The position numbers and the translations under genes are program-made. Of a stretch of DNA of 64,000 nucleotides, positions 1-12,411 are shown piece after piece. The notes beneath the pieces were generated by a model. It saw only the letters and a list, made by a program, of their open reading frames with translations, was not told the DNA's origin and ran no database searches. This DNA is from Diadophis punctatus similis (taxonomy: Eukaryota > Chordata > Lepidosauria > Squamata > Dipsadidae). The stretch lies in NCBI GenBank assembly GCA_023053685.1, contig JALIGW010000003.1:146356665-146420664 (forward strand), read 5' to 3'. The stretch's first letter is position 1, and the number at the start of each line of letters is the position of its first letter.

Positions 1-45
1 GCCGTTGATTGTAAATGGTACATCCGAGCACCACCACGATCCAAG
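1..45 (+). CDS. NETO1: NETO1 partial exon, start of CUB2 domain
   Basis: This exon is cut by the left window edge. It reads AVDCKWYIRAPPRSK in frame 1 and is followed at once by a GTCAGT donor (GT at 46-47). The codon frame ends in phase 0, which fits the next exon starting IYLRFL at 14997. The cysteine is the second of the four conserved CUB2 cysteines. The CUB domains of NETO1 are extracellular and contact ionotropic glutamate receptors; that role is family knowledge. The segment is too short to appear as an ORF and was recognised from residue similarity to NETO1 and from the junction. A LINE remnant begins only about 45 bp past the donor. Confidence 0.93.
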
Positions 46-89
46 GTCAGTTCTGTTCCATTCTTTGATTTGGGGTCATCATTTAAGAA

Positions 90-590
90 AGTGACTGTAT
101 TCCATCAGACTTGAAATATTGGGATTAGACAATTTACAACTACGCTGTCTCCAATCTGATCTAAATGTAGTTCATAAAATCATATATAAAAAAGTACTTC
201 CTGTCAATGATTACTTCAGCTTCAACCGCAACAATACACGAGCACATAATAGATTCAAACTTAATGTAGACCGCTCCAAACTCGACTGCAGAAAATACAA
301 CTTCAGCAACAGAGTGATCAATGCCTGGAATGCATTACCTGACTCAGTGGTTTCTTCCCCAAACCCCCAAAACTTTAACCTTAGGCTGTCTACAGTCGAC
401 CTCCCCCCATTTCTAAGAGGTCTGTAAGGGGCGTGCATAAGTGCACCACTGTGCCTACTGTCCCTGTCCTATTGTCCTATTGTCCTCTTTTATCTGCACT
501 TTTTACTTATGTTATGTTTATACAAACAACTACTATCCTGTAATGTTTGACAAATAAATAAATAAATAAAAATAAAATAAAATAAATTAA
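90..590 (+). mobile_element. CR1-group LINE 3' fragment (family X, copy 1)
   Basis: It encodes a LINE ORF2 C-terminus (RLEILGLDNLQLRCL..., SNRVINAWNALPDSVV, stop near 424-426) followed by a 3' UTR and a TAAA-rich tail at 553-595. The layout INxWNxLPxxVV...F is typical of the end of CR1/L2-group ORF2. Two more copies lie at 19645-20810 (minus) and 23480-23920 (plus) with near-identical wording. It starts about 45 bp after the NETO1 donor at 46. Confidence 0.85.
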
Positions 591-939
591 TACAGGAATT
601 TATTGCTTTCTACAAATAGATTTTGTTTAATAAGCAGGATCTATGAAACATGTGAACTTACATTCTTTGCTATCCAGAAAGAAGTAAAAATCAGTGTCAA
701 TATTTTGAGTAGGATGGTAGATTTAGAGCAATTTGGTGCTCAGGCAATTTTTAGGTTTGGGCCCATTCCTATGTATCAGTTTATATTACAGCAAACATAT
801 TGTTGTTTAATATTTTCAAGGACTCCAAAGCTTTCAATTAGAAAATCTGTAATAAAAGCACCACTTTTCCAAAATTAAAGAGCAATGTTTTGGAAGAAAG
901 GGGAGATCCATACTGTCTAATTGCCCTATCATCTTCTAT
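591..939. other. Intronic sequence, nothing recognised
   Basis: AT-rich sequence between two LINE remnants. Short ORFs here show no family features. Confidence 0.5.
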
Positions 940-2040
940 TTACCCCCAGTATGCTAAAATGCAACTTTCACTGTCCTCTGCAGACACTCCAATTTGTCAA
1001 CTTTTATTTTAGTGGCGTCCAGAATTGGATATGGTATTCAGATGGGTATCTGATCAGGATAGAGTAGATGGGACAATTACATCCCATGGTCTTCAATCTG
1101 TGTTCCTATTAATACATTGTAAAATTGCATGTCTTTTTTTAACAACTGCATCATGCTGTTGGTTCACATTCAACCTGCGATCTACTTACACACCCAGAAT
1201 CTTTTCACATGTGCATCTAGGTTTTCCCATATTTATTTCATATTTTTACCCAGATGTAGAGCTTCATATTTCTCCTTATTAAATGTATTTTGTTCAATTC
1301 ATTCCATTGTTCATGTCTGTCTGTGGAGCTTTTTGAATCTATTTTTTTTTAAAGTATAGGTCCATCCTCCCAATTTTGTGTCATCTTCAGATGTGATGAT
1401 CATTATCAACTCATTAATAAAAATGTTGAACAGCACAGAACTCTGTTTAGTACCTTTAACACTCCACTTAGTACTATTATCTAATTTGATATAGAGCCAT
1501 TTAAGAGTACTCCCTTTACCATATTTCAGTCAATTATAAATGTCTACAGTTGCATCATTTTCTACTTACATTATCATTTTATTAATGAGGACATCATAAG
1601 AAACTTTGTTGAACTTTTTGCTGAGGTTAGAATATTAAGTTAGTCACACTGTCAAAAAAAGGAGATGACAGTAGCATTGCATGACTGGTTTATGGCAGAT
1701 CCATGATGACTCTTTTTAACTGTTGCATGCTTATGCAAAGACTCCCAGATATTCTGTTAAATCATCTGCTAAGGGATCTTGCTTGGTGTAGATATCAAGC
1801 TGAGAGGTCTGCAATTTTGCAGGATCTTCTCTTTTCTGAAAATAGAGACCGTTTGTTCCCTGGGAGTTTTCAAAGATTACAATTAATGGTTCTGCTTTCA
1901 CCTCTACAACTTCCTTTCATATCTAGGATGTAATTCATTTGGCTCCAAACAAATTTCCAGTAATTTAAATTAGCTGAGTGATCTTGTTTGGCCTGAGATG
2001 CATTTCCCACCTTCTACCAGTAGTACCATGGCTAGCTAGA
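940..2040 (-). mobile_element. Old degraded CR1 LINE (RT to C-terminal region)
   Basis: Read on the minus strand, the order is that of CR1 ORF2: remains of the GSVLGP/NIFINDL reverse transcriptase block lie toward about 1400-1450 and a VRPHLEYC-like block at about 1010-1060. The + strand text (GTGGCGTCCAGAATTG, GTTGAACAGCACAGAACTCTG) is the complement of classic amniote CR1 wording. Many stops and indels show an old copy. Confidence 0.7.
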
Positions 2041-3430
2041 GCTTAATTTCTCTTCAGAGAGGAGACAGACCTAAAAAACACAATAAAACATTCTGCCTTC
2101 TCACCATCATCCATAACCTGTTCTTTGCTTTGTTTTTTCAACAGACCTACATTGTGGTTTTTTTTTTTGTTTCCTTTCTTTTTTTCAGAGATATCTGAAA
2201 TAATGTTTTTTATTCCTTGGGGCATTTCTTGCAAACCTCAGTTCATTCTCTGCTTCAGCCATTCTCATCTAGTCCTTACTGATCCTTCTTTCTCTCATTA
2301 TTTTGTTGTAATTCTGTCTGTCAAGTGCAGGAAATCAGGAATCCAGGCAGTTCAACTGAATAAAAGTTTATTGCATGCTAAAGCGCTCTACAAGAATCCA
2401 AACTATTAACGGTCAAAGCAAATTGGTGGTAGATAAGAGTCAACGGAATTTAAGGTGGCTGGACTTAGATCTCTTGTGGGCACAAAAGGACTCAAGACTG
2501 ATGACATGTTTGACCCTTCCCTTGGGCTCAGCTTAGTCATCTTCTACAGTGTCCTTACTATTCATAATAACTTTTCAGCAGTTTAGTATCTACACTGATC
2601 TACACTGATGTCATCAGATGTTATGTTGTGTCTCCCTTATATCCTTTCACAGGATTTCTAGTTCTTCTTTGGCACTTTCTGTAGCTATCTGAAAATTCTA
2701 CTTATGTTAATTTTTCATTTCTTTCTGCACCCAGTTTTTACCTGACAATGATAGTGGACTTTGGAGACTAATATATAAAGATGAAGTTGGCCATGCCCAT
2801 ACTTGTATTTCTCTCTCTCTTTCTCTTTCTGCAGAATAAACCCCAATTAAGAACACAATCCATGCATATATACTCATACACACAATATACTTCCAGTACA
2901 TTCACAGAGCTGAAGTAAGCTTCTGTAATCCAGACGGATGTATTAGGGACTAGAGGCGGCCATGCCCCCAGATGGATACCTATGTTCATGCATACCCTTA
3001 TGTATAGTTATAATGCATGTATACAATGTCATGTTATAAACTACATACAGTGTAAATTACTTCATGGCAATTCAGACAACAAACACAACCCCCAGGAGCA
3101 TCTTTATTGTGAAGTAACATTAAAAAGAATCCTGCAAGACTGAAAGTATTCTTCCCCTCCTTTCCTTTTAGTCTTTGGAAAACTAGGAATGGTCTCTTCT
3201 GAAATGCTTCCCACGCTTTCCCCTTACTTGTGGACGGATCTGATTGTTGACTTGGCTGTGGGTCTTCCTTCTGTCTTCCAAGGTCATTCCCACATAACAT
3301 CAGGCATGCACACATAAAGCCTATCCCTTTTCAATTACAGTTTTCTCAGTTATAGCTGGGTAGGGTGATAGAAGAATCAATGGTGATGCAATGGGACTGC
3401 TAGAGAAGCAAACTTCCCCTCCCCCATTGC
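2041..3430. other. Intronic sequence with unclassified repeat-like parts
   Basis: No exon or clear element. The part around 2760-2850 has TATATAAAG, a TC-rich run and AATAAA in close order, which could be a decayed LTR, but no terminal TG...CA or partner was found. Confidence 0.35.
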
Positions 3431-3439
3431 TTCTCCACT

Positions 3440-4920
3440 TGCCTAATGCTTCCTGTGCTAATTTTCTGAACGACCTTATCGCTACAAGCCCCCAATGATC
3501 ATAGGTTTAACTGATTATCTAGATTCCTTTCAATCGGGTTTCAGGCGCGGCTACAGTACAGAAACTGCCTTGGTCGCCCTGATGGATGATCTCTGGCGAG
3601 CCTGGGATGGGGGTTATTCTTCCATCCTGGTGCTACTTGACCTCTCAGCGGCTTTTGATACCATTGACCATGGTATCCTTCTGCATCGTCTCGGCAAATT
3701 GGGAGTGGGAGGCACCGTTTTATGGTGGTTCTCCTCTTACCTCGCCGATAGGATGCAGTCGGTGTTAACATGAGGACAGAGGTCGTCTCCTAGGCCCCTG
3801 ACTTGTGGGGTGCCTCAGGGTTCGGTCCTCTCGCCCATCCTGTTCAAAATTTACATGAAACCGTTGGGGGAGATCATCCGTCGACACGGGGTGAGTTTTC
3901 AACAGTACGCTGACGACACCCATCTGTACATTTCCACCCCGTTTCAATTCAGGGAGGCAGTGGATGTAATGTGCCGATGCCTGGACGATGTCAGGATCTA
4001 GATGGGGAGGAACAGGCTCAAGCTTAACCCCGACAAGACTGAGTGGCTCTGGATATTGCTCCCTAAGGACTATGTCGACTGTCCCTCCTTGGTTCTTGGG
4101 GTAGAAAAATTAACTGCCTCGGAATGGGTTCACAATTTGGGGGTTCTCCTAGATCCACAGCTAAAATTAGACCAACACCTTACAGCTGTGGCTAGGGGAG
4201 CCTTTGTACAGGTTCGCCTGGTGCACCAATTGCGACCATACTTGGAGAAGGAGGCTCTACTCATGGTCACTCATGCCCTTGTCACCTCTCGATTGGACTA
4301 CTGTAATGCGCTCTACATGGGGCTACCCTTGAAGAGTATTCGGAGACTTCAACTGGTGCAAAATGCGGCTGCGCGTGCTGTGGTGTGTGACTCAAGATAC
4401 ACCCACGTAACACCCATATTCCACCAGCTGCATTGGCTGCCCATTGGTCTCCGGTACATTTCAAGGTGTTGATCATCATCTTTAAAGCCCTACATGGCTT
4501 AGGACCAGGTTACCTTCGGGACCGCATCCTACCTCATACTTGCCTTCGACCGGTGAGGTCCCACAGAGTGGTCTCCTCCAGGTCCCGTCAACCAAACAAT
4601 GCCGGCTGGCGGGGCCTAGGGGGAAGGCCTTCTCTGTGGGGGGCCCTGTTCTCTGGAACCAACTACCCCCAGAGATCCGAATTATCCCCACCTTGCTGGC
4701 CTTCCAAAAAGCCATTAAGACATGGCTCTTCCTGCAGGCGGAGTGATTTGAGACAATTTACATCCTAGGTCTCCCCCACGTATGTATGGTTGTGTATATA
4801 TTTTAAATTCTTTTTAAATTGTTTTTAAACTATATTGTTTAGTTGTTCTTTAAATGTTGTGCGCCGAGTCCCCAGGGAGTAGGGCAGCATAGAAGAACAC
4901 TAAAATAAATAAATAAATAG
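3440..4920 (+). mobile_element. L2/CR1-group LINE with near-continuous reverse transcriptase
   Basis: One frame from 3495 to about 4450 reads through the reverse transcriptase with only two in-frame stops (TGA ending 3773, TAG ending 4001). It has [50 protein letters not shown] and the catalytic QYADDTHLY block. Frameshifts near 4450 and 4600 follow, then a C-terminal WNQLPPEIR...KTWLF block. The 3' UTR ends GAGTCCCCAGGGAGTAGGGC and an AAATA-repeat tail (about 4903-4920). Catalytic residues FDTIDH and YADD are present but the protein is broken. Relatively few lesions suggest a moderately young copy. L2 versus another Jockey-group clade is not settled here. Confidence 0.88.
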
Positions 4921-5044
4921 GTCTTTTCAATGTGAGAGGAAAATAAAGCTGCACTCTGAGACTTCCATTACAGCAGCAGAAGCTTTAATCAGCAATAAAA
5001 CAGGTAAAGGCAATTGGAGAATAAACTGCAAAATGGGTATATGT

Positions 5045-5475
5045 CAGAGGTGTTCATTGAGGGCTGCATCAGGGTTGTGTTTGACTTCGGGGGGCTGGGG
5101 TGGGCATGGCCAAGGTGGGCGTGGCCAGTTCAACATCACTTGGTCGGCACCTGTGGCGGCCTGAGTGCTCTGCCAGTGAAAACGGTCTCCTGAGTTCCAT
5201 TTTCGGTTGCAACGGCCTCCTGCAACCCTCTGCCAGCGAAAACAGCTCTGGAGGGCCACCCGGGGCCCTCGCAAACTCTGTTTTTGGCTGTGATGGCCTT
5301 CTGCAACCATCTCCCAGTGAAAGCGGAGCTTGTGAGGCAGTCCACCAGAGCTCCATTTTCACCGGCAGAGGCACTGCGGGCTGTTCCTTTGCTGTTTCCA
5401 GGGTGGCCCTGTGGGCCAGATCTAAGCACCCGATGGGCCGGATCCGGCCCCCAGACCTTGAGTTTGACACCCCTG
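5045..5475 (-). mobile_element. hAT-type MITE (family C, long copy)
   Basis: Terminal inverted repeats CAGAGGTGTTCA.../...GTTTGACACCCCTG bound GC-rich sequence with repeated CTGCCAGCGAAAAC-type units. Flanks GTATATGT and ATATATAT are an imperfect 8-bp duplication. Shorter members with the same ends lie at 46232-46353 and 61771-61900. It is non-coding; ORFs on both strands here are by-products of its GC content. Confidence 0.8.
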
Positions 5476-8400
5476 ATATATATGTGGAGGAAAATATCTT
5501 TTTTATTCTGTTGACATTTATTTATTTATGTATATGGCCGCCTATCTCACGTACTCATTTGTGTAGCAACTAATAATTAATAAATAATTTAATAATTAAA
5601 ACAGAAATAAACACTGTAACCAAAATTTTAACAGAAAACAAAAAAGAAACTCTTTGTTTAAACTTTACAACTTCAGTTACAGTATATTGAACAAGACAAA
5701 TCAATTATTAACAGCTTTTCCTTTTTAACTTCAGGTTTGTTTAAAAATAAAAATAATACATTTGAGTCCTAAAGAAAAATGTGTTTGTCCTTAACTTAGT
5801 AAAAATATTAAGAAGGATAGTAAATTGCACTTAAAGTATATGTGAACTACAGTATGTTATATATATACACGGTACTTTTTCTAGCATAAGTTGTACAAAG
5901 AGAGTAAGCACATTTTACATTAATTAAGTACTTTAGATAAGATGGTTTAGATTCCCTATATAGTTAGTTGATTCAGGAGGCAACTAGTGTAGCCATGGAT
6001 TTCCTGATTTTTTTTTAACCGAATGTATAATGGAGAGATTTTGAGAAGTGGTTCTTATGTTTCCAAGGGTAGACATTGGGAGTGATGAGGGAAACAAATG
6101 ATGACTTAATTGTGATGTAATGACTTAAATGTTGCACTTATGCATTCTCATTAGACATTTTGAGAGAGACATGCAAGTAGTTACCTTTTTAAATTGACAT
6201 TGTTGATGACATTGTTGTCTTTTGTTGTAGAGAGTAGGATTAAGGAGCACAATGGGTCCAGTCATATTTCTGTTGGCAGGATCAGGATAATTTGTTTTTC
6301 CCCCAGGTTTGAGTAGGTTGTTTTGGAGCAGTTTTTTTGCTGTTTCAAAAATATTTACACAAAGTTGCTGTTGATTATTGGCCATAACAAAAAGATACAG
6401 ATACCATGTATGATTCTAGAACCATAGGTTTCTCTCCTGTATCATACAGCATGAAACTATACTTTGATAATGTGACATACAAATTCATATTCTCTACATA
6501 CCAACAATAGGATATCACATTAGTCATATATGATGTATGTACATGTGCATGTGAAGATGGGATTCCATGAATAATTATTCTAATATAGTTCTTCTTCTAT
6601 AGTATGTTGCCTTTATTTTTATTGATTTTTTTTCACATATATGTAAACTCTCATTTTAATTATTATGAAGATATTGATTTTTTAAAAATAATATGTATAA
6701 TTTAATAAAGTTAAGATCAAACAGATTTAAATATATAGTCAGCTGATTTGGAGGGGATTTTCTTTTGTCAATTTAAAAATGACGATACAGGACTAAAATA
6801 TATACTAGGAACTTATTTTAAAAGTATGGATAAAGAGAATTCCAGACATTCCCTATTTCTTTGAGATTTTTTTTAAACATAGAGCTCTATTTGTTTTCAT
6901 GCATCCTCTACCATTAAAAATAGGATTTGACTCGCACAGTAGACACTGTTCTGAGTGTGCAAAGATTGTGGTTGGAATAGGCAAGCCTGACATGCCACAT
7001 ACCTTATTGCAATAGTGTTTATTCAGATGGAATTTTGCATCAGATTGGATTATCTAACCTAAAAGAGTTGGAGTTACATACACATTTTTCTTCTTTCTAG
7101 TAGTATATGACCAAGCAAAATAATTATGAAGAAGTGGAATTGAAATTATGTAAAAGATGGAGGTGAATATGCAACTATATTAGTACAATAAGAAATATTG
7201 GGGTGGACAACATGTAATCTTTTAAGACACTGAGTTAGCAAATACGACTTCGGACAGCAAAGATGATGAATACCAGGAGTGCCCCCCTTTCCCTTTCCCC
7301 AAGATTAAGGTTATGAATATGAGAAGGAAGCCACCCACAGATTTTCTTTTACGTTTCCACTTTTAATATTGCTGCTCCAAACTTGGAATGGCAAAGAAAG
7401 GTAAGAAGGAAAGAATGTTGTTCTTCTTCCATTCGGAAACATATAAATTTAATAAATAAGGAAACTGGCTTAACATAACTGATGCATTTTCTAACAATTA
7501 TGTCATGCCAAGACCACCATAGGAGTTGTATAAAATCTATTGCTCATGCCCATAAATTACAACACACCATAATATGTAAGAAAGGTGGGCAGGTCATCCA
7601 GAAAAGGAACACGTTCTTTATGAGCCTCTCTTCACTTAGAAACGAATAAACCATTTCTGCTTCTTAACTGTGGGGTTTTGTTTTTGTCAGATTTCAAAGT
7701 CTTTAATATATTTGAGGGGAGATTTATTACTTTTCCAATAGATACGCTTTTGCTAGCTTCAATGCGATTTTTTTTTTTGCCTACAAATGAAAAGTGCAAA
7801 ACTGTGGTGAACTTTGCTTGAATACAGACAGGCTCTTACGATGGTTTTCTGACTTGCCCAATCAATCTTGTCAAAGCAAATGTACAGTGACTGATGAAAC
7901 AGGATTTATCAAAAATGATTCACTATGAAGAGCTTATGAGAGAGCTTTTACTGAACTTATATGTTATTCAGAATTTGGACTAATTAATTTTCTCTTAATA
8001 TATGTCATCAGGGGTTATTGTGTTCAAATTAAAATTAAAAAAAAACCAGTTCAATCTGCATTGGTTTTTTTAATCATTTTAAAAATACCAGCCTTAAAAG
8101 TGGCAAGACAGTAATTTAAAACTGTAATACAATCAGGGCTACTAATTACATATGTCAGGGCTGCGGTGAGGTTATTTTATTCTTGTTGATAACAGCTCTG
8201 CCATTTTGTAGTGACATTCCAAAGCTGAACACCTCTGAAATGCTGTCCTTTATTCTGGTCAAAATTACAATAAGATCAAATGGTTCAAAAAGTGAATTTT
8301 TCTGACATTTTAAAACAAAAATGTAAAAATGTAGGGTGGTTTTGTTTTCCTCAATCACATAACAATGTTTCATAAGAAACTACTTATAATGCAGGACATA

Positions 8401-8600
8401 CAAGTGTAGGTTTCTAAAATAAGAAGATACCATCTTGCTCCATTTGAAATAATATCAAATAAACAAAAACACTTGCTGGATTCATTTATTAATTTGACTT
8501 AAGGCAAGAGATTTTTATGTCTTACATTATAATTTTTTTTAAATTGATAAAAGAAGCCATGTGTGTCCAGACATAACACACTCCATGTACTACACAGAAC
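5476..8600. other. Intronic sequence, no gene seen
   Basis: AT-rich sequence. A short LINE-like tail in reverse orientation may lie at 5515-5560 (ATTTATTTAT then GGCCGCCTATCTCACG). Nothing else recognised; short ORFs here lack family signatures. Confidence 0.5.
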
Positions 8601-8609
8601 ACCGAACAG

Positions 8610-8727
8610 CAGGGGTAGGTAACAGTGGCCACTTTACAACTTGTGAACTTGAACTCCTAAAATTCCGGAGTCAACTCTGGTAGTTGAAGTACACAAGTCA
8701 TAAAGTGGCCATAGTTGCTCACCCCTG
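8610..8727. mobile_element. Palindromic hAT-type MITE
   Basis: CAGGGGTAGGTAACAGTGGC at the left is mirrored by GCCATAGTTGCTCACCCCTG at the right. Internal arms also pair (CTTTACAACTTGTGAACTTG with AAGTACACAAGTCATAAAG). Flanks CCGAACAG (8602-8609) and CCCAACAG (8728-8735) match at 7 of 8 positions, as for a hAT target-site duplication. Confidence 0.75.
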
Positions 8728-8816
8728 CCCAACAGGGACCTAGCAGGTACTCAATTCCAGGGCCTGGGAGTAGAATCAATTTTTTAAAAACTTCTGGAGT
8801 ATCATTAGTGTGGAAA

Positions 8817-9438
<622 letters not shown>

Positions 9439-10740
9439 CCTCTGTTGAAAATAGCAGTGTATAATTGGACAAAATATTTACCTATACAGTTTTTACATCT
9501 TAACTAATATGTATTGGTAGGTCTTTTTCAATTCCTCTAATGGAATAGCTATTTAGTTATTTTTAGTGGGCATACGAGGTTTGCACCCACGCTCTATTAC
9601 AGCGAAAAATTGGAAAATTATCTTTGCCAAATGCTAGCAATTGTTAGTGATTTAAAAGGAAAGATTGATATCTCAGAACTGTAATTTTCAGTGGGAACCT
9701 TTTTTAAATACAGCGGTGGAAGAAAAGAGTTGTCATTGTGATGCTACCAACTCTGCTTTTAATGCAACAGTTTAGCATAGTAATTACTATTATTATACTT
9801 ACTTACAAGGTTAATCTTAAGTAATATTTTTATTTATTATATTTATCTTGAACTAATATACAGGAGGACTTGGTGACTCATTATTTTATTATAACAAATG
9901 CTTTGGCTAGTCTCTCCTTAGGCAAATGCAAGAAAAATTATAAATAGTGATAAAAACCTTTATTTATAGTCAAAGGATTCCACTGAAGGTGTACAATTAC
10001 TACATATTTATAACTATACTTCGTCATATAGCAGTCTTTCAGGCTGAGCCTTGAAACTGAAAGCATTATTGAGCTATTTTTTACAAGGGGATCGTATCAT
10101 ACCAAAATCAGGGTTAAGTGATCTTTGGGGATCAGTGGGCCCGTTTGAAATGCTAAAGTTATTTTATAGATCCAGTGAAGAAATAGTCATTCAGAAAATG
10201 AGGTGGGGGTCAGGGGATGACAACATCTGGCTTACCTTGTTTGGACATGATCGTTATGTAGATGAAGTCTACTTACTGTAGAGTTTGAACAGGAGACTTC
10301 TGGGGAACACCAGAACTTCAGGCTGCAGTTGAAAATTGGACAGCATCCCAGAAATAGGGATTGGTGATGAGATGAGTCACTTAGAACTGAGACGTTACCA
10401 TTTTGGAGGCAAAGGATTAAGTAAAAAAAAATCTATAATTAATAAAAATACACAGAACCTTAAAATAATTAAATTCACTTCCTCTGTCTAGAAAAATATG
10501 ATTTCCACTCATACAAAAACAATGGCAACAAATAGATTTATTGTACACAGACTTTGCAAAATTGATGTACCTCTAATCCTCATCTGTATAATAATTGATT
10601 TCCTCTCCCTTAAAAAAAAAAAAATTAATTTCCCCTATGTGCTCTTTTCTGTGCTGGTGATTTTTCCCAATGGTGTAAAGAGATAATATAATATAGTTGC
10701 TCCAGTGATGGAGCCTAAGAGAAGAGTATCAGCTATCAGT
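9439..10740. other. Intronic sequence, nothing recognised
   Basis: AT-rich, with no coding signature or clear element. Confidence 0.5.
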
Positions 10741-10747
10741 TTGTTCC

Positions 10748-10975
10748 TACTTCATTGATTTAGCGGTTAAGCACCAGGCTAAAAAAGCAAGAGACCATGA
10801 GGTCAAGTTCCATGAAAGCCACCTTGATTATCTTGGACCAAGTCTCTGTCAACTCCCATCTCACGGAGATGTTGTTGTGGGGAAGAAAGGAGGAAGAAGG
10901 GTGTGTTGGATACATTTGTAGGCTTGAGTTATTTGTAAAATAATAAAGGCAGGATACAAATAAAATAAAATTGAT
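10748..10975 (+). mobile_element. Sauria-type SINE
   Basis: A tRNA-like head (GATTTAGCGGTTAAGCACCA, then GAGGTCAAGTTCC as a decayed B box) is followed by body wording known from squamate SINEs (GAAAGCC, CTTGGACCAAGTC, GTTGTTGTGGGGAA). It ends with AATAATAAAGGCAGGATACA and an A-rich tail. Confidence 0.75.
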
Positions 10976-11760
10976 TCAAATGGATCTCCATTGTTCAGTT
11001 TCACTTCAATTGATGGCAAAAACATGCATCCTTAGTCTCTTTCTTTTCTCTAACTAACATGTGTGAGGAAAAACATACTCTCTACATTTCTTGTCCAGTG
11101 GGAAAATGTTTTTTTACCAGTTCTCTAAGTTTCTAGAACTTGATCATAATGCAAGTATACAAAGAACTGCAACTTAAATCTTGTTTTCTTTCCTATTTAA
11201 AAAAAATAACTGAGATGAAACACAAAATATTTTTTTTCAAAAGCTGACTTATTGACAGAAAAACAATAACAGTAAAAGATTTTTTTTCCCTTCCCTGCTG
11301 TTTAGGATATAACAACAATTGCTTTGAAGTAGTAGCTAATAATTATTTGACTGGAAAGTTAAAGAGCCCCACTACACGCCATTAGTATTTGAGTAAAACC
11401 AGGTTAAAACTCCCTGAAGCCCTGTTTTCTATTTGTAAGTGATAAATGATCCTTATCTAAGGAATCGGAAAATAAAGTCAAGACTGAAAAAAATTCTTAA
11501 GAACCCACTAAAGAACTCCAATGAAAAAGTATTGATATTTAAAACATCCCATTTTTGGCCTCTACAGGCTTCTATAGGCTTCAGCAAAATAAGAGGAGCC
11601 AAAAGAGGAAGGATTGGGTTTTTAAAGATAGTCATTTAGACTGAACTCTTTTAGCAAGCTGTTTTATATCACATGCATTACTAGATCCACGGTTATTTAA
11701 CACCGATCCCATTTATAGACAAAACCCACTGCTTTTAGGTCTCTTTCCAAAAACTAGTAC
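10976..11760. other. Intronic sequence, nothing recognised
   Basis: No element or exon identified. The overlapping ORFs near 11439-11639 on both strands have no family features. Confidence 0.5.
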
Positions 11761-11765
11761 TTTTA

Positions 11766-12411
11766 CCGTATTTTTCGGAGTATAAGACGCACCTATATTT
11801 TAGAGGAGGAAAACAAGGAAAAAAATATTCTGAACCAAATGTTGTAGTAATATATTATTTAATAAAATACCAGTGTACCAGAATACTTTTTACAACCATG
11901 TACACTTTTTACAACCATGTATACTTTTTACAAACTTCAAACTTGACAGCTTTAAGACTAGTGGACTTCAACTCCCAGAATTCCTCCTCCAGTCATGCTA
12001 GATGGGATAATTAGAAGGCAAAAACACCCCAGTTTTTGCAAAAAACAGCCTGTTTTTCTGCAAAAACAGGGCATGCAGAGGACTTGGGAAGCCTGCAGAG
12101 CACTCCTAGGGGGTGGAGGAAGGCAAAAACACCCCAATTTTTGCAAAAAAACCCCAGCCTGTTTTTCGCTCATTTTTTTTGCATAAACAGGGCATGCAGA
12201 GGGTTTGGGAAGCTTGCAGAGCACTCCTAGGGGGTGGGGGAAGGCAAACCCCCCATTTTTGCAAAAAACCAGCCAATTTTTCGCAAAAATGGGATGCGGG
12301 GGCAGGACTTTGGGAGGCCAAAAATGGCTGTATTTGGTGTATAAGACGCACCGACATTTCCACCCTCTTTTTGGGAGCAAAAAGGTGCGTCTTATACTCC
12401 AAAAAATGCGG
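11766..12411. mobile_element. TIR DNA transposon, possibly Tc1/mariner type
   Basis: The left end CCGTATTTTTCGGAGTATAA and the right end (complement CCGCATTTTTTGGAGTATAA), both continuing GACGCACC, form inverted repeats of about 29 bp with three mismatches. Both ends abut TA (11764-11765 and 12412-12413), consistent with a TA target-site duplication. Inside are a 19-bp tandem unit (about 11886-11940), a fragment of MITE family D (about 11945-12000) and about 105-bp tandem repeats. No transposase is visible. Superfamily is inferred from TA only. Confidence 0.7.
12016..12322. repeat. Tandem repeat of about 105-120 bp, 2.8 copies
   Basis: Units at 12016-12120, 12121-12240 and 12241-12322 (partial) share AGGCAAAAACACCCC, TTTTTGCAAAAAA, GGGCATGCAGAGG and GCAGAGCACTCCTAGGGGGT. 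They lie inside the TIR element. The proline/cysteine-rich ORFs across both strands are by-products. Confidence 0.85.

Noticed and set aside
2700..2990. LTR with TATA box and poly(A) signal
   Set aside because: TATATAAAG and AATAAA are close together, but there are no TG...CA ends, no direct repeat partner and no primer-binding site.
12016..12322. CRISPR-like array
   Set aside because: Units are contiguous with no unique spacers, in a eukaryotic genome.
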